Below, in pieces: positions 26,277 through 34,244 of a DNA stretch of 64,000 nucleotides (positions are counted from its first letter, which is position 1; each line of letters opens with the position of its first letter). The notes under the pieces were generated by a model that did no database searches, was not told where the DNA came from, and saw only the letters and a program-made list of their open reading frames with translations. The DNA is taken from NCBI RefSeq assembly GCF_900105535.1, contig NZ_LT629779.1:1116001-1180000 (forward strand). Reading direction: 5' to 3'. This DNA is from Pseudarthrobacter equi (GTDB lineage Bacteria; Actinomycetota; Actinomycetes; Actinomycetales; Micrococcaceae). The position numbers were made by a program, and so were the translations under genes.

Positions 26277-27143
26277 ATGTCAGTTGCATCCGGATACGTC
26301 CACATCTCCGTCCGTAACGCCGCCAAGGCAGGGCAGCCGTCGGGCCTCCGCCCCGGTTTCGGCCCCCGCCCCTCGCTTGCTCCGACGTCAGGAAACAGCT
26401 TCCCGGCTCAGGGCTACGCACCCCAGGGCTACAACCCCAACTCTTACGGCCAGCTCCGCGCCGTGCAGCCCACGGAGACCGCGGCGCCCATCACCGCCCC
26501 CACCCCCGTGGTGGCCGGGCCCAACGCCGTCCGGCCGGTTCCGAATGAGAACGTGGCCCGCGGGTTTGTTCTCTACATGGGTATTGATGAGGAAACCGCT
26601 GCAGCTGCCGGCACCTCCATTGCCAAGCTTGCCCAGGAAATCCGCGCCTACGCCCAGTCCCTTGTGACCGGCGCCGAAAGCTACGCCGCCGTGGCGGTTG
26701 CCCCCGCCGGCACCCCCGGTTCCGCGCTCGACGTCGTCCGTTCCACCTTCGGCGACCCCACCGTCAACGCCCGGCAGCGCACCGAGGCACCCCGGCCCCA
26801 GCAGCCGCAGGAGCCCCGCCCCTCCGGCGTCCTGATCGACCTCGCCCGCCGCGAAGTCCACCTCGACGGCGAATCCCTCAACCTGACCTTCAAGGAGTTC
26901 GAACTCCTGAACTACCTGGTGGAAAACGGCACCCGCACCGTGGGCCGCGACGAACTGCTCGAAGGCCTGTGGCGCAACGCCGAAGAGGTCCCCAACGAGC
27001 GCACCATCGACGTCCACATCCGCCGCCTGCGCTCCAAGCTCGGCCGCCTGGCCAACACCGTCCGCACGGTCCGCGGACAGGGCTACCGGTTCTACGAGCA
27101 CCCCGAGGTCGTCGTCTGGGCCGCTCCGGAATACTCGATCTAG
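26277..27143 (+). CDS. Orphan winged-helix transcriptional regulator
   Basis: This is a 288-aa protein whose C-terminal 100 residues are an OmpR/PhoB-type winged helix (LTFKEFELLNYLVENG, then ERTIDVHIRRLRSKLG and TVRGQGYRFYEHP). No phosphoacceptor receiver domain is present. Instead residues 1-90 are Pro/Gln/Gly-rich with repeated GYAPQGYNPNSYG-like segments, and residues 95-150 form a small alpha/beta region of unknown type (VLYMGIDEETAAAAG). ATG 26277 has a GAGG site 6-9 bases upstream. It likely acts as a DNA-binding regulator without phosphorylation. Its long leader with a CATTGTTAC repeat may be an autoregulatory site. Confidence 0.85.
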   Translation: MSVASGYVHISVRNAAKAGQPSGLRPGFGPRPSLAPTSGNSFPAQGYAPQGYNPNSYGQLRAVQPTETAAPITAPTPVVAGPNAVRPVPNENVARGFVLYMGIDEETAAAAGTSIAKLAQEIRAYAQSLVTGAESYAAVAVAPAGTPGSALDVVRSTFGDPTVNARQRTEAPRPQQPQEPRPSGVLIDLARREVHLDGESLNLTFKEFELLNYLVENGTRTVGRDELLEGLWRNAEEVPNERTIDVHIRRLRSKLGRLANTVRTVRGQGYRFYEHPEVVVWAAPEYSI

Positions 27144-27392
27144 GTTCTGCCTCCGCCCTAAGGCGGCACTACGCAGAAAGCCGCTTGGCGTATCCGGGTC
27201 CTCAAGGCACTTGCCTACGCGGCTGGCGGGGCGCGCGTCACTGGGGGCACGGTTTAGCGGCTCTTTGTTCCTGCTGGCGCCCGGTATTCCGCTGATTCCC
27301 TTCCTGCCTGGTCCTAAAAGCGTGCTTGGCGTGACGCTTCTTCGGCTGCCCCTCCTGCCTTTGCTTGCTGTTGCTGGCGATAGGCTTGGCCC

Positions 27393-27920
27393 ATGAGTGA
27401 GCACCATCTTCGCCGGCTTGTGATCATGCGGCACTCCAAGGCCGACTGGCCCGGCGGGGTGGCCGACCATGAGCGGCCCCTCGAGGAGCGAGGCCACCGG
27501 GAAGCGCCGCTGGCCGGGAAGTGGCTGCTCAAGCACAACATCGTCCCTGACTTCATCCTGTGCTCGAGTGCCCTGCGTACCCGCCAGACCTGCACCTGGG
27601 TGTGCTCGGAGCTGGGGGACAAGGCCCCTACGCCCAAGCTCGAGGACGGGCTGTATGCCGCCTCGGCCCTGCGTATGCTCGCCGTTGTCAACCACGTTCC
27701 GGACACCGTGACCACCCTGATGCTGATCTCGCACCTGCCGGGCGTCCAGGATTTGGCGATGCACCTGGCCTCCCGCGACTCTGACCACGACGCCTACATG
27801 GACGCCGCCACCCGCTATCCCACCAGCGCGCTGACGGTCCTGGAAACCGAAAAGTCGTGGGCCGAGCTGGACGGTCAGGACGCCCGCATCACCAGGTTCA
27901 AGGTTCCCCGGGCCCACTAG
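27393..27920 (+). CDS. sixA: Phosphohistidine phosphatase, SixA family
   Basis: This 175-aa histidine phosphatase superfamily protein has the N-terminal catalytic motif IMRHSKADWP (RHS in place of RHG, as is usual in SixA), the second Arg region SSALRTRQT and the late His in LISHLPGV. SixA proteins dephosphorylate phosphohistidine, for example in phosphorelay or PTS proteins; the partner here is unknown. ATG 27393 follows TAGGCT by 6 bases, a leaderless arrangement. Its 3' end overlaps the convergent lysR gene by 23 bp. Confidence 0.87.
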   Translation: MSEHHLRRLVIMRHSKADWPGGVADHERPLEERGHREAPLAGKWLLKHNIVPDFILCSSALRTRQTCTWVCSELGDKAPTPKLEDGLYAASALRMLAVVNHVPDTVTTLMLISHLPGVQDLAMHLASRDSDHDAYMDAATRYPTSALTVLETEKSWAELDGQDARITRFKVPRAH

Positions 27921-28812
27921 CAGCGATCTCGCGCAGCAGTTCCGACACGTAACGGATGCCGGGGCTGGCCGTCATGGTCCTGCGGTGGACAATGCCCACC
28001 TGCCGCGCCTGGACCGGGTCCGTGACGGGTACCGCAATCACCCCTTCAGGCAACGCGGGACGGCCCAGCCGCGGAACCAGGGCCACCACGGCGGCCTGCT
28101 CCACGAGGGCAACGTGGGTGGCGAAATCGGGGTCGTAGACCTTGATGTCGGGAACCCGGCCAAGATCGGCGAAGATCCTCAGCAGTGCTTCGTTGCAGAT
28201 GGCCCCGTGCGGGGTGCTGATCCACTGCTCATCCACCAGGTCCGCCGGCGTGACGCCGGAGCGCCGTGCCAGCGGATGGCTGCTGTGAACCAGGACGTCG
28301 GCTATGTCCTCGGACAGCCACTCCAGGGACAGATGCTCCGGGATCACGAGGGGCACGGAGTTCCAGTTGTGCACCAGGCCCAGGTCCGCCTCGCCGTTGG
28401 CCACGCGGGCCACGGCCTCGCGTGGGTCTTCGGCGAGCACGCTGACGTCCAGGTCGCTTTCGGTGGCGGCGAGCTTGCCCAGCAACGGCCCCACCAGGCC
28501 GCGGCACGCAGTAGAGAACGCCACCACCCGCAACTGCCCGCTGGGCTTGGCCGGATCCGCCAGCAGGGTTGACTGGAGTTCTTCGAGTTCGGCCAGGATG
28601 CGCCGCCCGTATGCAGCGAGCGCCACGCCGCGTTCAGTGAGCAGCACGCCCCGTCCCCGGCGTTCCAGCACGGCAAAGCCGGCTTCCTTCTCCAGCTTCT
28701 TAACCTGCTGGGAGACGGCCGAGGGGCTGAACCCCATGGCTTCGGAGGCTGCAATGACGGAACGGTACTGTTCGATCGCGGCCAGGGCCCGAAGTGAGCC
28801 GATGTCAATCAT
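27898..28812 (-). CDS. LysR family transcriptional regulator
   Basis: This is a 304-aa LysR-type regulator with the N-terminal HTH (IGSLRALAAIEQYRSVIAAS then FSPSAVSQQVKKLEKEAG) and a periplasmic-binding-like effector domain. The start is ATG 28812: upstream on the minus strand TACCTT ends 6 bases before it, and family alignment starts here even though the frame stays open for hundreds of bases further. It is transcribed divergently from an EamA transporter, the classical arrangement for a regulator and its target. The effector is unknown. Confidence 0.9.
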   Translation of the reverse strand: MIDIGSLRALAAIEQYRSVIAASEAMGFSPSAVSQQVKKLEKEAGFAVLERRGRGVLLTERGVALAAYGRRILAELEELQSTLLADPAKPSGQLRVVAFSTACRGLVGPLLGKLAATESDLDVSVLAEDPREAVARVANGEADLGLVHNWNSVPLVIPEHLSLEWLSEDIADVLVHSSHPLARRSGVTPADLVDEQWISTPHGAICNEALLRIFADLGRVPDIKVYDPDFATHVALVEQAAVVALVPRLGRPALPEGVIAVPVTDPVQARQVGIVHRRTMTASPGIRYVSELLREIAASGPGEP

Positions 28813-28884
28813 GAAGCAAAGGTACATGATTGGCAGTGCAAATAAACGCTGGTGCTTCATTGGGTGTTCTGCCACCCTGAGGAG

Positions 28885-29859
28885 GTGAACCTCCGTAACT
28901 CTCTCCTCGCCGTCCTCGTAGCCATCCTGTGGGGCCTGAATTTTGTGGCCATCGACATCGGGCTGCACCCGGGGGACCGTAACGTCCCGCCGCTCCTGTT
29001 CGTGGCGATGCGCTTCGTCCTGGTAGTGGTCCCGTGGATCTTTTTCATCCGCAAGCCGGACGTCAGCTGGAAGGCGATCATCGGCGTCGGCCTCTTCATG
29101 AGTGCCGGGCAGTTTGGACTCCTTTACCTGGCCATGGCGCTGGGAATGCCGGCAGGGCTCGCTTCGCTGGTGCTGCAGGCGCAGGTGCTCCTGACGGTCC
29201 TGCTGGCCGCCGTCTTCCTTGGTGAACGGCCGGGACCCCGCCAGCTTGCCGGGGTGGTCCTGGGCGTAGCGGGGCTGGCCGTCGTTGCCGTGGGCCGCAG
29301 CGCCGTGGCACCCCTGCTGCCCTTCCTCATCGTCCTCGCGGCCGCACTGTCCTGGGCCGCCGGGAACGTCATTGCCCGGAAGGCGCGGGCGGCCTCGGGG
29401 CTGGGCCTGGTGGTGTGGTCCGGCGCTGTAGTGCCGCTGCCCCTGTTCGCCCTGTCGCTGCTGGTGGACGGCCCCGGCGCGGTGCTGGGGACGCTCGGGC
29501 ACCTGCAGGCGCCCACGCTGCTGAGCGCGCTGTACACGGCCGTGTTCGCCTCACTGGTGGGCTACGGAATCTGGAACCGGCTGCTGGCCAGCCACCCGTC
29601 GTCGGCCGTTGTTCCCTTCACCCTGCTGGTCCCGGTGGTGGGAATGGCCACGGCCTGGCTGGTCCTCGCGGAAATTCCCACGCCAACGGAAATTGCGGGC
29701 GGGCTGCTGCTCCTTGCAGGTGTGGCGACGGCGGTGGTGACCTTCAGGCGCAGGCCGCCTCAGCGGCCAGTGGTTGAGCCGTTGCCGGATTTCGGCGACG
29801 GGCGGCGGGCAGGCGTGGACGGCAACCTGGCCGGCGGCCGGGTCCCCGGGGCGCGCTGA
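28885..29859 (+). CDS. EamA/DMT-superfamily transporter
   Basis: This is a membrane protein of about 324 aa with ten hydrophobic segments in two EamA repeats, likely exporting a metabolite or amino acid. The first helix reads LLAVLVAILWGLNFVAIDIG, typical of the family, and the second repeat starts near LSWAAGNVIARKA. The start is uncertain: GTG 28885 fits the family length, but GAGGAG directly abuts it, and GTG 28864 or 28852 are in frame. The hydrophilic C-terminal tail of about 35 residues overlaps the convergent membrane protein gene by 100 bp. It is probably regulated by the divergent LysR protein. Confidence 0.87.
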   Translation: MNLRNSLLAVLVAILWGLNFVAIDIGLHPGDRNVPPLLFVAMRFVLVVVPWIFFIRKPDVSWKAIIGVGLFMSAGQFGLLYLAMALGMPAGLASLVLQAQVLLTVLLAAVFLGERPGPRQLAGVVLGVAGLAVVAVGRSAVAPLLPFLIVLAAALSWAAGNVIARKARAASGLGLVVWSGAVVPLPLFALSLLVDGPGAVLGTLGHLQAPTLLSALYTAVFASLVGYGIWNRLLASHPSSAVVPFTLLVPVVGMATAWLVLAEIPTPTEIAGGLLLLAGVATAVVTFRRRPPQRPVVEPLPDFGDGRRAGVDGNLAGGRVPGAR

Positions 29860-30428
29860 GCCGCCGAACGCTGCGATCCTGACCTCTGCACGCCCGAACC
29901 CTGCGCGCCGGGCCTCTGCACGCCCGAACGCTGCGCGGGGTTCGGTGCAGATCCCCGGCCGGCGGGCCGTCCGGCAGCCACCGGCCTGCGTCCTGCCGTC
30001 GCAGGCTTGCGCCCGGTGCCAGCACGACGGCGGGACGGCCACGCGGCGCCCAGGAAGAGGACCGCGAGGGTCCCCGCAGCGGCGGCAGCGGCCACCATGA
30101 AGTAGTTGTCTGGATCGTTCGTGGGCAGCGGGGTGCCGATGAAGGATGACTCGCCGTCGAACGCCAGCTCCCAGGTGCTCAGGAATGCGAGCGAGCACGC
30201 GATAGTGATGCTGGTACCCGCTCCCGTTGCCAGGAGGGCCAGGTGTCGACGCCGGACCAGCAGCTCCGCGACGGCGGCCACGTAGGCCAGCGCCAGGACG
30301 CCGAGGAACGCGAGGAACACCGGTTCAGCGAGCGTCATTCCGGTCAGGACCAGCAGCCCGGCCGCGACGATGCCGCAAATGACCGCAAACTTTCCACTGT
30401 TGCCCATGTGACGCATGTGCTCCATCAT
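29760..30428 (-). CDS. Small membrane protein with Arg/Gln/Ser-rich tail
   Basis: This is a 222-aa protein of unknown function. It has three to four hydrophobic segments (about residues 12-50 in two helices, 62-82 and 107-130), then a basic tail of about 90 residues built from short imperfect repeats such as RSGVQRPGAQGSGVQRSG. ATG 30428 overlaps the tetR stop (ATGATG, 4-bp overlap), so it is the last gene of the YhgE operon and translationally coupled. The repeat-encoding part lies in the overlap with, and just beyond, the end of the EamA gene. Coupling suggests it belongs functionally to the exporter-like operon. Confidence 0.75.
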   Translation of the reverse strand: MMEHMRHMGNSGKFAVICGIVAAGLLVLTGMTLAEPVFLAFLGVLALAYVAAVAELLVRRRHLALLATGAGTSITIACSLAFLSTWELAFDGESSFIGTPLPTNDPDNYFMVAAAAAAGTLAVLFLGAAWPSRRRAGTGRKPATAGRRPVAAGRPAGRGSAPNPAQRSGVQRPGAQGSGVQRSGSQRSAAQRAPGTRPPARLPSTPARRPSPKSGNGSTTGR

Positions 30429-31309
30429 CCCCGAGGGTGCGCATCCTTCAGGACGTAGCCGCGCATGATGGCCATGATTGCCGCAACGCTTTGGTCACGG
30501 GTGCGTTCGGGGTTGTAGGTCTGCCGGTCCAGGCCCACCACGAAGCAGGCACCGAAGATGGCCGTTTCAAGGCTCCCGCGGGGTACGGACTCGTCCACCG
30601 GGTAGGCTTTCGCCACGTTGTCCACGGCCTGCCCCACCACCTCCAGCAGCTCCCCGCGAAGTACCGCGAAGGTGCCCTGCCACTCGCTGGGGATGCGCCA
30701 GTTCTCGCTCACCCACAGCCGGGCGAAGGACGGGTACTCGGCCATGAAATCCATGGCCTGCCCGATCATCGCCTCCATGGCCACCAGGGGGTCGCCGTCC
30801 GAAACGGAAGGATCCCCTCCCAAACCAGTGGAACGCCCGGCTTCGGCGCCGGTCTTATTGCCCTTGCCCGGGCGCCCGGAACGGGGGTTCCCGGCGTCGG
30901 CCGCTCCCAGCAGCCTGGCCTTCAGGATGTCCACACCATGCCTCAACAGCTGGGCGATCAGCTCAGACTTGCTGCCGAAGTTGTAGTAGACCGTACCTTT
31001 CGAAACCCCTGCGGCGGCGGCGATTTCGTCCACCGTCACGTTTGCGGCCCCGCGCTCGCCGATCAGTGCCATGGAGGCGTCGAACAGCTTCTGCCGGGTG
31101 GCCGTGGTCCGGGCCGGCCGCCGCGCCTTCGCAACGTCCAACGGGTGGGTGCCCATTTCCGCCGTTGCCAGGACCACCTGTGCCGCTGCCCCGTCTACCA
31201 AGGCCCGGTCTGCCGCTGCCCCATCTGCCAAGGCCCGGTCTCCCGCGGCCCGGTCTGTCGCTGCCTCGTCTGCCAAGGCGGCGCCCGTATCCTCCGGGTC
31301 CTTGCTCAT
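30425..31309 (-). CDS. TetR family transcriptional regulator
   Basis: This is a 294-aa TetR-type repressor. The HTH (about residues 70-115) reads LIGERGAANVTVDEIAAAAG and VSKGTVYYNFGSKSELI. The N-terminal 60 residues are an unusual Ala/Asp-rich extension partly built from a 10-residue repeat (ADRALADGAA). The C-terminal domain is the ligand-sensing region with a Gly/Ser-rich insert near residue 150. ATG 31309 overlaps the yhgE-like stop by 4 bp. As third gene of the operon whose promoter holds a palindrome, it is the likely autoregulator and may sense a membrane-active compound. Confidence 0.9.
   Translation of the reverse strand: MSKDPEDTGAALADEAATDRAAGDRALADGAAADRALVDGAAAQVVLATAEMGTHPLDVAKARRPARTTATRQKLFDASMALIGERGAANVTVDEIAAAAGVSKGTVYYNFGSKSELIAQLLRHGVDILKARLLGAADAGNPRSGRPGKGNKTGAEAGRSTGLGGDPSVSDGDPLVAMEAMIGQAMDFMAEYPSFARLWVSENWRIPSEWQGTFAVLRGELLEVVGQAVDNVAKAYPVDESVPRGSLETAIFGACFVVGLDRQTYNPERTRDQSVAAIMAIMRGYVLKDAHPRG
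31181..31240 (-). repeat. 30-bp tandem repeat in the TetR gene
   Basis: Two 30-bp copies (31181-31210 and 31211-31240) differ at two positions, and a degenerate third follows to about 31280. They encode the ADRAL(A/V)DGAA units of the N-terminal extension. Confidence 0.85.
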
Positions 31310-33342
31310 ACGGCAATCTCCGGCTTGAGCGTCTTCAGGGTCCAGTACTTGTTCTTGCGTACCGCCAGCGTGGACATCACGGTACCCAGCAGGGTGTAGC
31401 CCAGGAGCCCGGCCACGGTGGGCAGGATCATGGACAGGTCCGCCCCGTAGATCAGGTGCCTCATTCCGGTCACCACGTACCCCATGGGAAGGATCTCGTG
31501 CACCACATGCAGGGGCTGCGGTGTGGTTTGCCAGGGGAAGGTGCCTCCCGAGGACACGAGCTGGAGCACCAGCAGGATGAGCACCACCAGCTTGCCGGGG
31601 GAGCCCAGCAGCGCAACGATCCCCTGGATCAGGGCGCTGAACGCCATGGCCGCCGCCAGCATGAATAGCCACATCATCACCGGGTGCGCGGGGTTCAGGC
31701 CCAGGGCGAGGTTCACCACCAGGGTCAGCAGGGATGCCTGCACAACGGACACAGCCAGGAAGGGGAGCCAGCCGCCCAGGGCGATCTTCCAGGACGGGGC
31801 GTTGGAGGCCAGCGCCCGCTGGGTGATGGGGCGCATGGCCTGCACCAGCATGAAAATGCCAATCCACAGGGCCAGCGTGAGGAAGAACGGTGCCAGCCCG
31901 GCGCCGTAGGAGTTGGCCTTGGCCTGCGAAACGTTGCTGACCGCCACAGGATCCGCCATGACCCTGGACAGGTTGTCCTTCTGGGCGTCGTCGGGGTTGG
32001 GAACCTGCCCCGCACCCTTGCCGATCTCGTCGGCCAGCGTGCGTGAACCGTCCGCGGCCGTGCCGGCACCGTCGGCCAGCTGGGCAGCGCCGGAATCGAG
32101 CTTCTGGGCCCCCGCGGCCAGGCTGGAGGTACCGTCCAGTGCTGCCTGTTCGCCGGTGGCCAGCGTGGCGGCACCGGTATGGAGCTGGTCGGCGCCGCTG
32201 GAGGCCTGCCGGATGGCATCCTTCAGGGCGGGCGTGGCGGCGGCCAGCTGCGCGGCGCCCACGCTCACGGCCTCGGAGCCGTCGGCGAGCTGCTGGATCT
32301 GGGCAGCGTCCGACTGCAGCTTCGCCTTGGCAGCAGCCACCGGGCTGGACGTGGCCGCGGCATCGAAGTCGGCAAGGATGGCGTTGGCCTGCTCCTGCGT
32401 CAGGACGCCAGAAGCCACCAGCCTGCTGTTCGACTCCACCACCCGTGCCCGCAGGCCCTGGTCCGCCGCCTCCAGCTGCGTTGCCACATCCTGGACCTTG
32501 GTGTTGAGCTGGGCGTTCCCGGCGGCAACCTGCGCGGCGCCGGACGCAAGCGTCTGCGAGTCGGTGGGGAGCGATCCCGTCTTGTCCTTCAACACCGACA
32601 GCCCGCTGCTCAGCTGGCCGGCGCCGTCGGTGAGCTGGTTGGCCCCGTCCCGGAGCTTCAGCTGCCCCGCCTGGAGCTGGGAGGCTCCGCTGCTCAGATC
32701 CGTGGTTCCCTGGTGCAGCGTCACGGTACCGTCGCGGAGGGAGGCAACGCCGTCCGCCAGCTGCCCCGCGCCGTCGGCTGCTTTCACCATTTGGGTGTGG
32801 ATGGTTCCGAAGCCGGTGAGCAGCTGGTTCGCGGTTTCCTCACCCACCTCGGTGGCCACCGTGGTGTGAACCGCAGTGGTCAGCTTGTCCACGATGGTGC
32901 TGAGGAGGTAGTTGTTCGCATCGTTGGTGGTGACGTTGAGCATCGCCTGGCTCGCGGAATCGAAGCTGCCCGGGGACGCCAGGTTGGCGGAGAAGTCCTT
33001 GGGGATCTTCAGTGCAAAGGCATACTGGCCGCTGCTGACGCCCTCATCCGCTGCCGCGGAGCTTTCCACCGGGATCCAGTGGAAAACGTTGCCCTCCACC
33101 AGGCTGTCCGCCACCTTCGCCCCGGCCTCCAGGCGGGTACCGTCGCTGCTGCCGGCCCCCGTATCCTCCACCACCAGTGCGGCATCGAGGTTGTTCAGGT
33201 GGCCGTAGGGGTTCCAGTTGGCGTACAGGTAGACGGCCCCGTACAGGAGGGGGACCATGGTCAGCGCCAGGATGGTCAGCTTGGGCAACAGCCCGCCGGT
33301 CATGCGCTTGAGTTCGGAGCGGGCCAGCCGGATGACTGTCAC
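31306..33342 (-). CDS. YhgE/Pip domain membrane protein
   Basis: This is a 678-aa protein of the YhgE/Pip family, related to ABC-2-type permeases. One N-terminal helix (about residues 20-42) is followed by a large extracytoplasmic region of about 450 residues and a C-terminal block of five to six helices. The extracytoplasmic region is packed with coiled-coil-like repeats of the form GAxQLxDGxxxL (for example DGAGQLADGVASLRDG and SSGASQLQAGQLKL), the family hallmark. Members include the phage infection protein and putative efflux or secretion permeases. It overlaps the upstream ATPase-like gene and downstream tetR by 4 bp each, so all are co-translated. Confidence 0.92.
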   Translation of the reverse strand: MTVIRLARSELKRMTGGLLPKLTILALTMVPLLYGAVYLYANWNPYGHLNNLDAALVVEDTGAGSSDGTRLEAGAKVADSLVEGNVFHWIPVESSAAADEGVSSGQYAFALKIPKDFSANLASPGSFDSASQAMLNVTTNDANNYLLSTIVDKLTTAVHTTVATEVGEETANQLLTGFGTIHTQMVKAADGAGQLADGVASLRDGTVTLHQGTTDLSSGASQLQAGQLKLRDGANQLTDGAGQLSSGLSVLKDKTGSLPTDSQTLASGAAQVAAGNAQLNTKVQDVATQLEAADQGLRARVVESNSRLVASGVLTQEQANAILADFDAAATSSPVAAAKAKLQSDAAQIQQLADGSEAVSVGAAQLAAATPALKDAIRQASSGADQLHTGAATLATGEQAALDGTSSLAAGAQKLDSGAAQLADGAGTAADGSRTLADEIGKGAGQVPNPDDAQKDNLSRVMADPVAVSNVSQAKANSYGAGLAPFFLTLALWIGIFMLVQAMRPITQRALASNAPSWKIALGGWLPFLAVSVVQASLLTLVVNLALGLNPAHPVMMWLFMLAAAMAFSALIQGIVALLGSPGKLVVLILLVLQLVSSGGTFPWQTTPQPLHVVHEILPMGYVVTGMRHLIYGADLSMILPTVAGLLGYTLLGTVMSTLAVRKNKYWTLKTLKPEIAV

Positions 33343-34175
33343 TTGGCAACCTCGGTTTCGAGTTCATCGGTCCGGACAGGCTGCCCGGTGTGTGCGGGGG
33401 TGGCCCGGCTTTCATGGCCGCGGGTATCCACGTTGAGGGCTTCGTCTTCGTCCGGATGCTCCGGCAGCGCGTCGTCGCGGGACGCAGCTTCGTGGCGGGC
33501 AGCCTGCCCGCCATCGATCGGCTCACCAGTTTCCGTCACGGGCACGTTTGCCACGGCATCGTTGCCCGCCACGGCGGACGGGCCGTCCCACGACGGCGGG
33601 AGGGCGCGCACGGTGGCGACGACCGCGAGCGGCCTTCCGGCGTCGGACGCCAATTCCAGCAGTCGGGGCAGCCAAGCGGCGTTGTCCGCGCTGTGCCTGT
33701 CCGGAGAGTCCACCACGAGGAGGTCGGTGTGCGGGTTGGCCAGAGCCAGGGCGGTCAGCAGCTCCAGCCGCCGGGCGGGGTCCAGCTGTTCGGTCCAGAG
33801 GCCTGCGATGTCCTCGAAGCGGTTCACTTTGAGCCACGGGCCGCTGAGCAGCGCACCCCGGTAGCGGCGCGGCACCAGGGCAAGGTCCTCCGTCACGAGG
33901 TCGCGCACGCTCAGGTGTTCCTCCGGCTCGTTCACGCCGGGGGAGTCCACCAGGGCGCTGGCCAGCCGCAGCTGCCGGGTGCGCTGTTGCCCGTCCCAGG
34001 CGACAGAGCCGCCGGTGGATTTCATCCGCCCGCTAAGGGCAAGGGCAAGGGCCGTGCGCTGGTCCTGGCGGTCACCGGCCACCAGCAGGAGCTGTCCCCG
34101 CTCCACGGAAAGCGTGGTGGGAGGGAGCAGGGGATCGCGGCGGCCTTTGACGGAAAGCTGGCGTGCTGAGAGCAA
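33339..34175 (-). CDS. Degenerate ABC ATPase-like partner of the YhgE/Pip protein
   Basis: This is a 278-aa ABC ATPase fold in which all nucleotide-handling motifs are eroded. The Walker A position reads GDRQDQRT (residues 34-41), lacking the Gly-Lys pair; the signature region reads LDPARRLELLTALAL instead of LSGGQ; Walker B is LLVVDSPD, with Ser in place of the catalytic Glu. The last 80 residues are acidic and unstructured-looking. I choose TTG 34175 because GAAAGG lies 6 bases upstream; the frame continues to 34217 but that overlaps the promoter. It is first in the operon and overlaps the YhgE gene by 4 bp. It probably acts as a regulatory or structural subunit with weak or no hydrolysis, which is inference. 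Confidence 0.8.
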   Translation of the reverse strand: MLSARQLSVKGRRDPLLPPTTLSVERGQLLLVAGDRQDQRTALALALSGRMKSTGGSVAWDGQQRTRQLRLASALVDSPGVNEPEEHLSVRDLVTEDLALVPRRYRGALLSGPWLKVNRFEDIAGLWTEQLDPARRLELLTALALANPHTDLLVVDSPDRHSADNAAWLPRLLELASDAGRPLAVVATVRALPPSWDGPSAVAGNDAVANVPVTETGEPIDGGQAARHEAASRDDALPEHPDEDEALNVDTRGHESRATPAHTGQPVRTDELETEVAK

Positions 34176-34206
34176 GAGGGGCCTTTCACAGAAAGTGTCT
34201 GCTCCA

Positions 34207-34235
34207 AGACTAACCAAACTGACCGGTCAGTTCAA
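34207..34235 (-). promoter_or_regulatory. Promoter of the YhgE operon with palindromic operator
   Basis: On the minus strand TTGAAC (-35) and TAGTCT (-10, 34207-34212) are 18 bp apart, and the spacer is filled by the perfect 16-bp palindrome AACTGACCGGTCAGTT (34217-34232). This geometry is typical of TetR-family operators, and a TetR gene is third in the operon it would drive. Confidence 0.72.
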
Positions 34236-34244
34236 ATAATGGTC

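Noticed and set aside
28813..29502. Open frame extending the LysR gene upstream
   Set aside because: It is antisense to the EamA gene and shows GC-rich shadow composition; LysR proteins start at the ATG at 28812, which also has a leaderless promoter.
30460..31320. Plus-strand open frame opposite the TetR gene
   Set aside because: It lacks a ribosome-binding site and family motifs, while the minus-strand frame encodes a clear TetR helix-turn-helix.
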